Origin: an uncultured Eubacterium sp.
Lineage (GTDB): Bacteria > Bacillota > Clostridia > Peptostreptococcales > Anaerovoracaceae
Direction of reading: 5' to 3'
Assembly: GCA_937900695.1 (NCBI GenBank)
Contig: CALCFD010000028.1
Coordinates: 72,489-136,488 of the forward strand
Length of the DNA: 64,000 bases
Shown: positions 28,422 to 37,200 of the stretch, piece after piece
Position numbering within the stretch: position 1 is the first letter of the stretch
Layout: the number at the start of each line of letters is the position of its first letter
Notes under the pieces: model-generated
The model's input: the letters and a program-made list of their open reading frames with translations, nothing else
Told to the model about the DNA's origin: nothing
Databases searched by the model: none
Position numbers and translations under genes: made by a program

Positions 28422-28458
28422 AATGAAAGAGTGCAATGCACTCTTTCATTTATTTTTT
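28421..28458. terminator. Bidirectional terminator after pepV
   Basis: AAATGAAAGAGTGC (28421-28434) pairs with GCACTCTTTCATTT (28438-28451) around a three-base loop and is followed by a T-rich tail. It also closes the convergent minus-strand gene. Confidence 0.85.
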
Positions 28459-28463
28459 ATTAA

Positions 28464-29141
28464 TTATTTGTAAGATTTTTTCAGTTCGTTTTTTATATCT
28501 TCTTTTATTTCATCTTTTATTTCGTATAAGACTTCTTTTACAGCATCTTTAATTGCATCTGAGATTGGGCCATGATGTTCTTTAGTTTCATCATAAAGCT
28601 GTTTTGCTTGTGTTGATTCTGCTAAATCTTGATCCATCTCAAAGATGTTTTCTAGCTCTGCAACTTCTCCTGGATATGTGCCTGGATTGTCAGCTAATGT
28701 AATATGTTCTGTATTAGTAATATTAGCCAAAGTAGCACGTTCAGCTTCTAAAATCTTATCAATAGATTCACAAGGTACGTTGTGAAGTAAGAATAGTGCT
28801 TCAAGCTCTCTACGAACAGCAAAGTTTGTATCAATAATTTCAAGGAATTTTTTGAAATTAGAACTTTTTGAAGCGTTTTCGAACTGTTCAACGTCTTTTC
28901 TAATAAAAGATAAAATATTATCTACTGTTTCAAATTTATAATTTCTTACTGGGTAAGGTTCAATTCTTTGAAGGTAAATTTTTTCTTCATCTTTAATATG
29001 ACAGAAATACGATACTGTTAATTCTGGATTAATCTCAAATTTAACAACAGAAACCTTTGAAGAATTCATCTTTACTTTTGTAGCACCTAGCTGCTTTAAG
29101 CCTAAATGCAGCATATCGGCAGAAATATTTGACTTTGCCAT
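28464..29141 (-). CDS. Conserved-looking protein of unknown function, partner of the adjacent transporter
   Basis: I do not recognise this 225-residue protein. It has no signal peptide or membrane helix. The first about 90 residues look like a mixed alpha/beta domain, the middle is helical, and the last 40 residues are a highly charged amphipathic helix (DAIKDAVKEVLYEIKDEIKED) that could be a coiled coil. AGGAGGTAAAAAA precedes the ATG. It begins 24 bases after the ArsB/NhaD-type transporter gene and ends at a terminator, so it is co-expressed with that transporter. The paralogous transporter at 38.5 kb lacks this partner. A cytosolic accessory or regulatory subunit is a guess. Confidence 0.7.
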   Translation of the reverse strand: MAKSNISADMLHLGLKQLGATKVKMNSSKVSVVKFEINPELTVSYFCHIKDEEKIYLQRIEPYPVRNYKFETVDNILSFIRKDVEQFENASKSSNFKKFLEIIDTNFAVRRELEALFLLHNVPCESIDKILEAERATLANITNTEHITLADNPGTYPGEVAELENIFEMDQDLAESTQAKQLYDETKEHHGPISDAIKDAVKEVLYEIKDEIKEDIKNELKKSYK

Positions 29142-29165
29142 TTTTTTACCTCCTTAATATAGGGT

Positions 29166-30434
29166 TTAAAGTATACCATATCTTAAAACAAGATATACTG
29201 TAGAAATTGCTACAGACATTATCATAGTTGGGAAACCAACCTTTAAGAACTGGTTAAATGTAATCGGATGTCCATGTTTAGCACTAATACCTGAAAGAAC
29301 AACATTAGCAGAAGCACCGATAAGTGTACCATTACCACCAAGACAAGCGCCAAGTGAAATAGCCCACCATAGAGGTGCAACGTCTATACCGCTATTACCC
29401 ATTGCTATGATTAATGGGATAAGTGTTGCAACAAAAGGTATATTATCAAGAATACAAGATAATAGTGCTGAAGCCCAAAGTAAAATTAACATAGTCATGA
29501 TAGGTTTATCAGCTGTAAGGTTGATGATAAGGTTTGCAAGCTGATCAATAACGCCAGTTTCAACCATTCCTCCTACTACAACAAATAATCCTGTGAAGAA
29601 CACTATTGTTGTCCATTCAACTTCACCGATGATTTCGTCAACATCTTGTTTACCAATAAGAAGCATAATTGTAGCGGCAGTAAGAGCAACTACACATGAT
29701 TCAATATGAATTACAGAGTGTAACATAAATCCAAGAATAACTAAAATAATCATTACGATACTCTTTTTTAGTAAAGCTGGATTTTCTATTGCTTTCTTTT
29801 CATCAAGTTGCATAACTCTGTTTATAGCAGCTTCTTCTACTAACATCTTTTTACCATAAATAACTTTAGCAACTATGATAAATGCGATCATAATTACGAT
29901 AACAACTGGTGCAGTGTTTAAAATAAAGTCTAAAAAGCTTAGTCCTGCAGCACTACCTATCATAATATTTGGTGGGTCACCGATTAGAGTTGCTGTACCA
30001 CCAATGTTTGATGCCAAAATCTGAGTTAATAAAAATGGTACTGGATTTAGATTTAAAATATTAGCGATTGAAATAGTCATAGGACCAATCAATAGCACTG
30101 TTGTAACGTTATCAAGGAATGCAGATAATACTGCAGTTACGATGATAAACATCATCATGATTTTCCACGGATTACCTTTAGCGATTTTTGCTGTTTTAAT
30201 AGAAATATATTCAAATATGCCTGAACATTTTACTACAGATACAAAAATCATCATACCTATAAGTACACCAATAGTATTAAAATCAATATAGCTTATGGCA
30301 CTTTCCACATCTAGTACATGGAATAAAAGTAAAACTACAGCTCCTGCAACAGCAGCTGCTGCTCTATGGATTTTCTCTGAGATAATTGCAATAATAACAA
30401 CAAGAAATACAATTATAGAGATTGTTTGATTCAT
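29166..30434 (-). CDS. ArsB/NhaD-type (ion transporter superfamily) permease, copy 1
   Basis: This 422-residue membrane protein has 10-12 hydrophobic helices and the two family signatures GGTATLIGDPPNIMIGSAAG and GACLGGNGTLIGASANVV, one in each repeat half. It belongs to the ArsB/NhaD branch of the ion transporter superfamily, which moves anions such as arsenite or citrate, or exchanges Na+ and H+. The substrate cannot be assigned, and no arsR or arsC is near. AAAGGAGGTAAAGC precedes the ATG. It is nearly the same length as, and closely similar throughout to, the copy at 38458-39744. It heads a two-gene unit with the unknown protein. Confidence 0.88.
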   Translation of the reverse strand: MNQTISIIVFLVVIIAIISEKIHRAAAAVAGAVVLLLFHVLDVESAISYIDFNTIGVLIGMMIFVSVVKCSGIFEYISIKTAKIAKGNPWKIMMMFIIVTAVLSAFLDNVTTVLLIGPMTISIANILNLNPVPFLLTQILASNIGGTATLIGDPPNIMIGSAAGLSFLDFILNTAPVVIVIMIAFIIVAKVIYGKKMLVEEAAINRVMQLDEKKAIENPALLKKSIVMIILVILGFMLHSVIHIESCVVALTAATIMLLIGKQDVDEIIGEVEWTTIVFFTGLFVVVGGMVETGVIDQLANLIINLTADKPIMTMLILLWASALLSCILDNIPFVATLIPLIIAMGNSGIDVAPLWWAISLGACLGGNGTLIGASANVVLSGISAKHGHPITFNQFLKVGFPTMIMSVAISTVYLVLRYGIL

Positions 30435-30570
30435 GATGCTTTACCTCCTTTTATATTTAGTTTTTTATTGCTTATTTATTTAAGCAATAATATATTTTAC
30501 TACATTTTATTTTAATTACAATACTTAAATTATAATGTCACAATTTTGTCACATTTGTTTGTTAGGTAGG

Positions 30571-30599
30571 TTGACGCTTTAATTTAGAAGTGTTATACT
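30571..30599 (+). promoter_or_regulatory. Promoter for the FMN riboswitch-ribU unit
   Basis: TTGACG (30571-30576) and TATACT (30594-30599) have a 17-base spacer. The riboswitch begins about 20 bases downstream. Confidence 0.75.
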
Positions 30600-30619
30600 A
30601 ACTTTGTTAATAAATCTGT

Positions 30620-30742
30620 TTCAGGGCGAGGTGAAATTCCTCACCGGTGGTGATTAGTTAAATGATAACTATAAGTCCACGAGCTTTTATGGCCGAACTG
30701 GTGTGAGTCCAGTACCGACGGTATAGTCCGGATGAAAGAAAC
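30620..30742 (+). ncRNA. FMN riboswitch (RFN element)
   Basis: The conserved RFN blocks appear in order: TCAGGGCGAGGTGAAATTCC, TCACCGGTGGTGAT, a variable arm, GTCCACGAGC, GGCCGAACTGGTGTGAGTCC, AGTACCGACGGTATAGTCCGG and GATGAAAGAAAC. Known role: FMN binding stops expression of riboflavin genes. The hairpin at 30814-30843 is its terminator, so control is by transcription attenuation of ribU. Confidence 0.96.
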
Positions 30743-30813
30743 TAGAGAACATTTTATATAGGGCTTTTATTTATATTGAGCTTTATGTGATATTTTGTTT
30801 AGATGTTTTCAAT

Positions 30814-30850
30814 GCTCTGAAATACTATTTAGTATTTCAGAGCTTTTTCT
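30814..30850 (+). terminator. Riboswitch-controlled terminator upstream of ribU
   Basis: GCTCTGAAATACT (30814-30826) pairs perfectly with AGTATTTCAGAGC (30831-30843) around a four-base loop and is followed by TTTTTCTTTT. It is the expression platform of the FMN riboswitch. Confidence 0.9.
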
Positions 30851-30916
30851 TTTGGAAAAACCGATACAGATTCCTTAATCTAATATTTTTTACTTGTTTT
30901 AAAGGAGGAATTTGAA

Positions 30917-31474
30917 ATGAACAATGAAGCTATAGCACAGAGAAGCAAAAATACTACTAGGTTGGCAAAAATGGGTATGTTAGTTGCGATTTCAATCGTA
31001 CTTGTATATATTATTCATTTTCCAATTTTCCCTGCTGTTGGATTTTTAGAGTATGATCCTGCAGATATTCCAATTCTAATGGGAGCTTTTGCTTTTGGTC
31101 CCGTAGCAGGTATAATGATTACAGTTGTAACATCTGTTTTACAAGGTCTAACTGTAAGCGCACAAAGTGGTCTATATGGTATATTAATGCATGTTATTGC
31201 GACAAGTACTTTTGTAATCGCAAGTGGTATAATTTACAAGCATAATAAGAGTAAGAAAAATGCTGTTATTGCTTTATCATGTGGCGTTTTAGCAATGACT
31301 GCTATCATGGTGCCAGCAAACTATTTAATCACTCCATATTTTATGGGAGTTCCAGCAAGTGGCATAACAGCTGTACTACCATTTATTGTTGGATTTAACT
31401 TTATAAAAGCTGGCATAAATGCAATTATTACATTTTTCTTATATAAGAGAGTATCAAAATTTTTACATAGATAA
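30917..31474 (+). CDS. ribU: Riboflavin ECF transporter substrate-binding subunit
   Basis: This 185-residue membrane protein with about six helices is the S component that binds riboflavin and docks on a shared ECF energy module encoded elsewhere. The stretch EYDPADIPILMGAFAFGP is the conserved RibU signature. AAAGGAGGAATTTG precedes the ATG. It is the only gene under the FMN riboswitch here. It secures the flavin supply that the nearby ApbE and FMN-binding protein would need. Confidence 0.95.
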   Translation: MNNEAIAQRSKNTTRLAKMGMLVAISIVLVYIIHFPIFPAVGFLEYDPADIPILMGAFAFGPVAGIMITVVTSVLQGLTVSAQSGLYGILMHVIATSTFVIASGIIYKHNKSKKNAVIALSCGVLAMTAIMVPANYLITPYFMGVPASGITAVLPFIVGFNFIKAGINAIITFFLYKRVSKFLHR

Positions 31475-31488
31475 ATATTTTACGTTAC

Positions 31489-31520
31489 AAACAAGCGACT
31501 TTTTAGTCGCTTGTTTTTTA
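31489..31520 (+). terminator. Intrinsic terminator after ribU
   Basis: ACAAGCGACT (31491-31500) pairs with AGTCGCTTGT (31505-31514), followed by six T. Confidence 0.9.
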
Positions 31521-31560
31521 TTGCATTATAGCTTTATGATATAAACTGCATAAAATAAAA

Positions 31561-31597
31561 TTGTACACAATAAATATTTGTGATAGAATAATACCCA
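31561..31597 (+). promoter_or_regulatory. Promoter whose predicted start site coincides with the tsaE ATG
   Basis: TTGTAC (31561-31566), a 17-base spacer and TAGAAT (31584-31589) are followed after seven bases by the ATG at 31597. No Shine-Dalgarno sequence exists between them, so the mRNA is probably leaderless. Confidence 0.6.
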
Positions 31598-32022
31598 TGA
31601 GAGAACTAATTATAAAAAATGAACATGATACTAAAGCATTTGGTATAAAGTTGGCTGAAGTATTAGAACCTGGAGATGTGATTGCATTAGCAGGAGATCT
31701 TGGCACAGGTAAAACGACATTGACAAAATATATTGCAAAAGGACTTGGTATAGATGAGATGATTACAAGTCCAACATTTACCATAGTACAGGAATATCAT
31801 CAAGGCAGATTACCACTGTACCATTTTGACGTATATAGAATTTGTGATATAGAAGAAATGTACGAATTAGGATATGAAGAATATTTCTTTGGTGATGGTG
31901 TATCTATAGTAGAATGGGCGGATCTTATTGAAGAAATTATTCCTGAAGATGCAAAGATTATTTTTATAGAGTATACAGCCAATGAAGGTGAACGCGTATA
32001 TCGTTGTAACTTTGATATTTAA
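31597..32022 (+). CDS. tsaE: tRNA threonylcarbamoyladenosine biosynthesis ATPase TsaE
   Basis: This 141-residue P-loop ATPase works with TsaB and TsaD to make t6A37 in ANN-decoding tRNAs. Walker A GDLGTGKTTLTKYI is at about residues 32-45, and SPTFTIVQEY and FDVYR(I) are family motifs, with VSIVEWAD near the C-terminus. The frame extends upstream to a TTG at 31561, but that lies in the promoter. The ATG at 31597 gives the normal length. tsaB-rimI-tsaD lie about 8 kb downstream. In many Firmicutes tsaE joins them, so this separation is notable. A terminator follows. Confidence 0.94.
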   Translation: MRELIIKNEHDTKAFGIKLAEVLEPGDVIALAGDLGTGKTTLTKYIAKGLGIDEMITSPTFTIVQEYHQGRLPLYHFDVYRICDIEEMYELGYEEYFFGDGVSIVEWADLIEEIIPEDAKIIFIEYTANEGERVYRCNFDI

Positions 32023-32023
32023 A

Positions 32024-32050
32024 GTAGCTAGCATTATTGCTAGCTTTTTT
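32024..32050 (+). terminator. Intrinsic terminator after tsaE
   Basis: AGCTAGCA (32026-32033) pairs with TGCTAGCT (32038-32045) followed by T6. Confidence 0.85.
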
Positions 32051-32124
32051 ATTGACATGAAAAAGGATAGATGGTACTCTTTTATAGATTAGTTATAACT
32101 AACTTGCATAAAGGGAGTGAATCC

Positions 32125-33138
32125 ATGAAAAAATTTTTTATTATATGTATGTGTGTTTGTATAAGTTTATTTGTAGTCTCTTGCCAAGATGAGGATAAAA
32201 AAGCAGAAAGTAATTTGTTTGCTATGGATACGACAATGGAGATTACGGCTTATGGAGCAAAATCAGAAGAAGCTATCAAAGCAGCTGAAAAAGAAATATA
32301 TAGATTAGAAAAAATTTTAGCAGCTAGTGATGATAGTAGTCAAGTAGGAAAAATTAATAAAAGAGGTCATGGTAAATACAATGAAGATCTTTCTTATTTA
32401 ATAGATAAGTCTACTAATTTATACGAAGATACAAATGGTGCATTTAATATTCTAGTTTATCCTTTGATGAAAAAATGGGGATTTATAGATGATCAATATA
32501 ATGTACCTTCTAATACGCAAATATCGAAGCTTTTAAAACTAACAGATATGAGTAAGGTAAAAAATAATCCTCAAAAACGAGAAATAGAATTTAATCTTAA
32601 TGGAATGGAAATGGACTTTGGGGGTATTGCAAAGGGATATGCTTCATCTCAAGTAATGAAAATATTTGATAAATATAAGATAAAGAGCGGTATTGTAAAT
32701 TTAGGAGGAAATGTACACACAAAAGGGTGTAAACCAGATGGCAGTAAATGGAAAATAGGAATAAAAGATCCTAAAAATGTGGAAAACTATATAGGAGTAT
32801 TGGAAACTAAGGATATGGCAGTTATAACCTCAGGGGGATATGAAAGATATTTTGAAAAAGATGGAAAGAGATACCATCACATTTTAAATCCTAAAACAGG
32901 TAAGCCGGTAGAAGGTGATTTAGCGTCTGTAACAATAGTATCTAATGATGGAACATTAGCAGATGGGTTATCAACATCTTTATTTGTTATGGGTGAAAAA
33001 AAAGCTATAGATTATTGGAAAGCTAATAAAGAAAAGTTTGATGTTATTTTAGTTAAAGAAGATGGAAGCTTGATAATAACAAAAGGTATTGAAGATGCGT
33101 TTTCATCAGAGACTAAAAATGTTAAAATTGTAAATTAA
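32125..33138 (+). CDS. apbE: FAD:protein FMN transferase, lipoprotein
   Basis: This 337-residue exported enzyme uses FAD to attach FMN covalently to a threonine of extracytosolic proteins. A lipoprotein signal is present (LFVVSC, Cys19), then the ApbE motifs AMDTTMEITAYG, DFGGIAKGYAS, IVNLGGNVHTKG, TSGGYERYF, HHILNPKTGKPV and the metal-site region NDGTLADGLSTSLFVMG. The long frame starts earlier (32071), but ATG 32125 has AAGGGAGTGA upstream and gives a normal signal. It is convergent with the AraC gene. The FMN-binding protein 1.2 kb away is its obvious target. Terminators on both sides make it a single-gene unit. Confidence 0.96.
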   Translation: MKKFFIICMCVCISLFVVSCQDEDKKAESNLFAMDTTMEITAYGAKSEEAIKAAEKEIYRLEKILAASDDSSQVGKINKRGHGKYNEDLSYLIDKSTNLYEDTNGAFNILVYPLMKKWGFIDDQYNVPSNTQISKLLKLTDMSKVKNNPQKREIEFNLNGMEMDFGGIAKGYASSQVMKIFDKYKIKSGIVNLGGNVHTKGCKPDGSKWKIGIKDPKNVENYIGVLETKDMAVITSGGYERYFEKDGKRYHHILNPKTGKPVEGDLASVTIVSNDGTLADGLSTSLFVMGEKKAIDYWKANKEKFDVILVKEDGSLIITKGIEDAFSSETKNVKIVN

Positions 33139-33140
33139 TA

Positions 33141-33176
33141 AAATGGTATGTGTAATAAGTACACATACCATTTTTT
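33141..33176. terminator. Bidirectional terminator between apbE and the AraC gene
   Basis: AAATGGTATGTGTA (33141-33154) pairs with TACACATACCATTT (33160-33173), with A and T runs on both sides. Confidence 0.9.
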
Positions 33177-34113
33177 AGATACAGTTTTTATTTCTATATT
33201 GCTTTGGTGATATTCCAAATTGCTGTTTAAATGTATCAGAAAAGCTACTAGAACTTTTATAACCTACGGCATGGGCTATATCACAAATATTTGTATCGGT
33301 AGTTTTAAGCAATTCTTTAGCCTTATTCATACGAAGCATTAATTTGTAATCTCTTATGGACATAGAAAATACATCTTTAAAAATATACTTTAGTTTTGCA
33401 GTACTCATACAAGCCATACGTGCAAGAGTATCAATATTATGAAAACTATCGATATTAGTAGATATGTAATAGGCTATTTTTTTTACTGCTTCAATATCAG
33501 ATTTCTTTATATTAGATTTTCTTGGCTCTTCGTTTTTATAGAATTGATGTAGCACATATGCTAGAAATTCATTTAATTTGCTTTCATAAAATAAAAGAGA
33601 GGAAGCATCTGCAGATTGATAAGTACATAGGTTATAAAAGATATTTAATAAATAAGGATTGTTATAATCCTTATTTAAGTTAGCAATAGATGCATCTATT
33701 GGAAAATTTATATTTGGAAACCGATTGGCAAGGTTTATATTATAGTATTCGGGTGTTAAAAAAATATACAAGCCATTAATCATTGTATTTGGTTTAAAAG
33801 TTGTCTTGTAAACGCCATCAAAGCCATTATAAGAATATATTGAGTTTGGTTTTATATATTCCATTACATGAGGACACTTGTGATTACATTGTATCTCTTT
33901 AAAAAATTTAATGCACAAAAGATCATTTTTAAATATTGTATATTTTAAAACATTATTTAAAGTACCATTGATGAATAGCAATTTTGCATAAGGACATATA
34001 TGAATTATTTTATATGTTCCTATTCCTATTAAGTCAGGTATAGGATGAGATTCTATTTCGTATGCTTCTTTATGTATTTTTAATTGATTTAGAAAGTTAT
34101 CACATGTATTCAT
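33175..34113 (-). CDS. AraC-family transcriptional regulator
   Basis: This 312-residue protein has a typical AraC/XylS DNA-binding domain in the last about 100 residues: IDTLARMACMSTAKLKYIFKDVF as the first helix-turn-helix, then IAHAVGYKSSSSFSDTFKQQFG and SPKQYR. The N-terminal 200 residues form an effector domain that I do not recognise. It contains a cluster of cysteines and histidines (CNHKCPH) that might bind metal or respond to redox. It is divergent from the FMN-binding protein gene, with 175 bases between start codons, so it likely controls that operon and itself. Being next to apbE also fits. Confidence 0.9.
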   Translation of the reverse strand: MNTCDNFLNQLKIHKEAYEIESHPIPDLIGIGTYKIIHICPYAKLLFINGTLNNVLKYTIFKNDLLCIKFFKEIQCNHKCPHVMEYIKPNSIYSYNGFDGVYKTTFKPNTMINGLYIFLTPEYYNINLANRFPNINFPIDASIANLNKDYNNPYLLNIFYNLCTYQSADASSLLFYESKLNEFLAYVLHQFYKNEEPRKSNIKKSDIEAVKKIAYYISTNIDSFHNIDTLARMACMSTAKLKYIFKDVFSMSIRDYKLMLRMNKAKELLKTTDTNICDIAHAVGYKSSSSFSDTFKQQFGISPKQYRNKNCI

Positions 34114-34288
34114 TTAAAAAATCTCCTTTTAGATAATAAAAATTTCTTTTAAGCTAAATAGTATAAGTTTATATTGATAAAAAGGTTAATAGGAAGTATT
34201 ATCAAACTAATACGGTTAGTAAAGGCTAACTAACTATAACATAATTTATTATTTATTACTAGTGAAATAAGTGTAAATGGAGGAAGAA
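34114..34288 (+). promoter_or_regulatory. Divergent control region between the AraC gene and the FMN-binding protein gene
   Basis: The region holds GTTAG (34215-34219) inverted to CTAAC (34226-34230), a further TAACTATAAC repeat and an AT-rich stretch with possible -10 hexamers (34235-34245). It is the likely operator for the AraC regulator. No single promoter can be fixed with confidence. GGAGG at 34279-34283 is the ribosome binding site of the FMN-binding gene. Confidence 0.4.
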
Positions 34289-37200
34289 ATGAAAAAGAGG
34301 TGGATAATAGCTAGCGTGGCTGTGTGCACTTTAGCAACTGCAGGAATTGTTTATTCAGTACATTCGAATTGGATGCAAAGCAGTAATATTACATCTAATC
34401 AAAGTGGAAAAACACAAGGTGTAGTTGAAAATGTTAAAAGTTCGCAGGGCAAATATAGAGATGGAAGTTTTGAGGGGCAAGCTGAAGGCTATGGAGGATT
34501 AGTTAAAGTTAGAGTAACTATTGTTAATGAGAAGATATCATCAATAGAAATTATTTCTCACAATGAAACTCCAGGGTATTATGAAAAAGCAGAAGGCATT
34601 ATAAATAGTATTGTTGAAAATAATGCTACTAATGTAGATGCTATAGCAGGAGCAACTATAACTTCTGATGCTATAAAAAATGCAGTAAATGACGCTTTAA
34701 ATAAAGCTTTAAAAAATCCAAAAGACGATAAAAAATTAGCAACTAATCTGAAAAGTAAAAGCACAAATAGTGTAAATCATGCTGCTGGAAATATTCTACA
34801 AGTAGGAAACACTAATATTTTTGCTCCTAAAGGTAATCTAAAAAATGGCAAATACATAGGTATTGGAAGAGGATATGGTGGCAATATTAAAGTAGAGGTT
34901 ACAGTAAAAAATAATAAGATTGTTAATATAAGGGTATTAAATCATAATGAAGACTTTATATACTATGAAAAAGGAGTAAAGGTTATTGACAAGATAGTTG
35001 CAAAAGGAAATACAAAAGTTGATACTATTTCGGGTGCAACATATTCAAGTAGAGGTATTATAGAAGCGGTAAATAATGCGTTAAAAAAGGCTGTAATAAA
35101 GCCATCTAAACATCACAATAAACCGCATAATAAACCGCATAAACCTAATAAACCAATAAAACCTAATAAACCCAATAAGCCTAATAGGCCAAGTGTTCCA
35201 TCTATAGATGATAATGAAAATTTTGGACCAGAACTAGATAATCTATATATTAAAGATGAAATGAAAGATGGGGAATATATAGGATATGGCGTAGGATATC
35301 AGACATCTGGACGAATAAAAACAACAGTAACTATTAAAAATGGTCAGGTTTACAAAGTTTTAGTTGCTAATAAAAAACCAGAATATGGTGATGACATAGA
35401 TCCATTTAGAGATAGAGCTATATATATTACTAAATATTTAAAAGGTAAAAATGCTAGAAAAATTACAGCAGTAAGTCAGCTATATAGTGATTATACAGGG
35501 CAAATATATAGTGCAAATAATAAGTATGAAACTGCTGAAAAATTAATAGGCAAAAAATATGCCAAACAGTTAAAAAATACAGATTGGAATCATGTTCACA
35601 GAAGAACTGATGCAGTATCAAAAGCAGTAAGAGAATATATCGGAGATAAATATAATACTACCGAGATGTTTGATGCTGTAAGCGGAGCAACAGTAAGTGC
35701 TCAAGGTATAGGTAAGTCTGTAAGAGATGCAATGAAAAAGGCTGTCAATGATGCTAAAAAAGATAATGATATTAAAGAAACTATAGTTTCAAGTCCGAAA
35801 GACAAAATATTTTATGCTAACAAAAATAAGCCATTAGATCTTTCAAAATTAAAGGTAACTTTGATAAAGAAAAATGGAAAGATTACTGAAGTACCAGTAA
35901 ATGAATTTAAAAAGTATGGTATTGAAATGTTTGAAATTGAAACTGGCACAAAGATAAGTAATAAAATGTCTTTAGATATTTTTAAAGAAAAACCAGCAAT
36001 TAAAGTAATTGTTAGACATACTAATTCAATAACCTTTGACAATTTTGTAATTCAGATCGGAAATTATAGTGATGATTATATTAATGATATGCATTATAGT
36101 TTAGATGGACAAAACTGGTACAAGGTTGAAAAACTTGTAATGGATGAAAAAAATCCAGAAAATATTTCTTATAGAAATCAAACTATAGATGCTCCGACTT
36201 CATACAAATATAAGAATATAAAGGTTCGAGTAGTGTCAAAGGAAGGTAATTATTATCAATATACAAGTGATAGAGTAGCAGGTTCTGGAAATGAGATTAC
36301 TTATATTTCAGAAGATAATAAAGGTAATAATAATGTACCAAATAGATTATATATACATTTTACTTTTTCTGGAACAGAGGATGACAAAATAAAAGTGCCT
36401 GATTCATCTACAGAAAAACCAGAAAAACCGGAGAAACCACAGCCAGAACCTTCAAAAGAAATAATAGTAGATGATAGTGTAATATCAACAAACTACAATA
36501 ATGAAAGGGATATAGTAGAAGGAACAGATATATATCCAATTTCAGTTACACTTCATGATAAAGATGCAAAATTAAAGACAGAAATTGAAAACTTGCCAAA
36601 AGGTATGTCATTTGATGGTCATCAAATTACAGGTGCACCAATAGTAGATGAAAATTCATGGAATCTAGATTACTATAATGGACTTCACCAAGAGCTTACA
36701 CTAAGAATAAAAGCAACAAAAGAAGATGCAGTATTAGTAAAAGAGCTAAAAATATTTATAAGAAGAGATAAAGATAAGGATGGAATTGCAGATTATAACG
36801 AAGCAGACATTCCTAGCAAAAAGGATGTATTTAATGCAGTATTAAAAAGTAGAGTTCCTATGGAAGTTAATGGAATAGCACCAACAATCGATGAGTATAA
36901 GGCGATGATTAAAAACTTACCAAAATCAGGAGTTACAGTCGAAATTTCTAAAAAACCGGATTTAAGTAAAATAGGAAAAACAGAAGTAGAGTTAAATTTT
37001 AAGGTGGATGGCTTAAGTAAGATTGGTAAACAAATTATAAAGATCAATGTTGTAAAACCAGTAGAAAACACAGAAATCTTACCTGAAATTGTTGTAGATG
37101 ATAGTGTAATATCAACAAACTACAATAATGAAAGAGATATAGTAGAAGGAACAGATATATATCCAATTTCAGTTACACTTCATGATAAAGATGCAAAATT

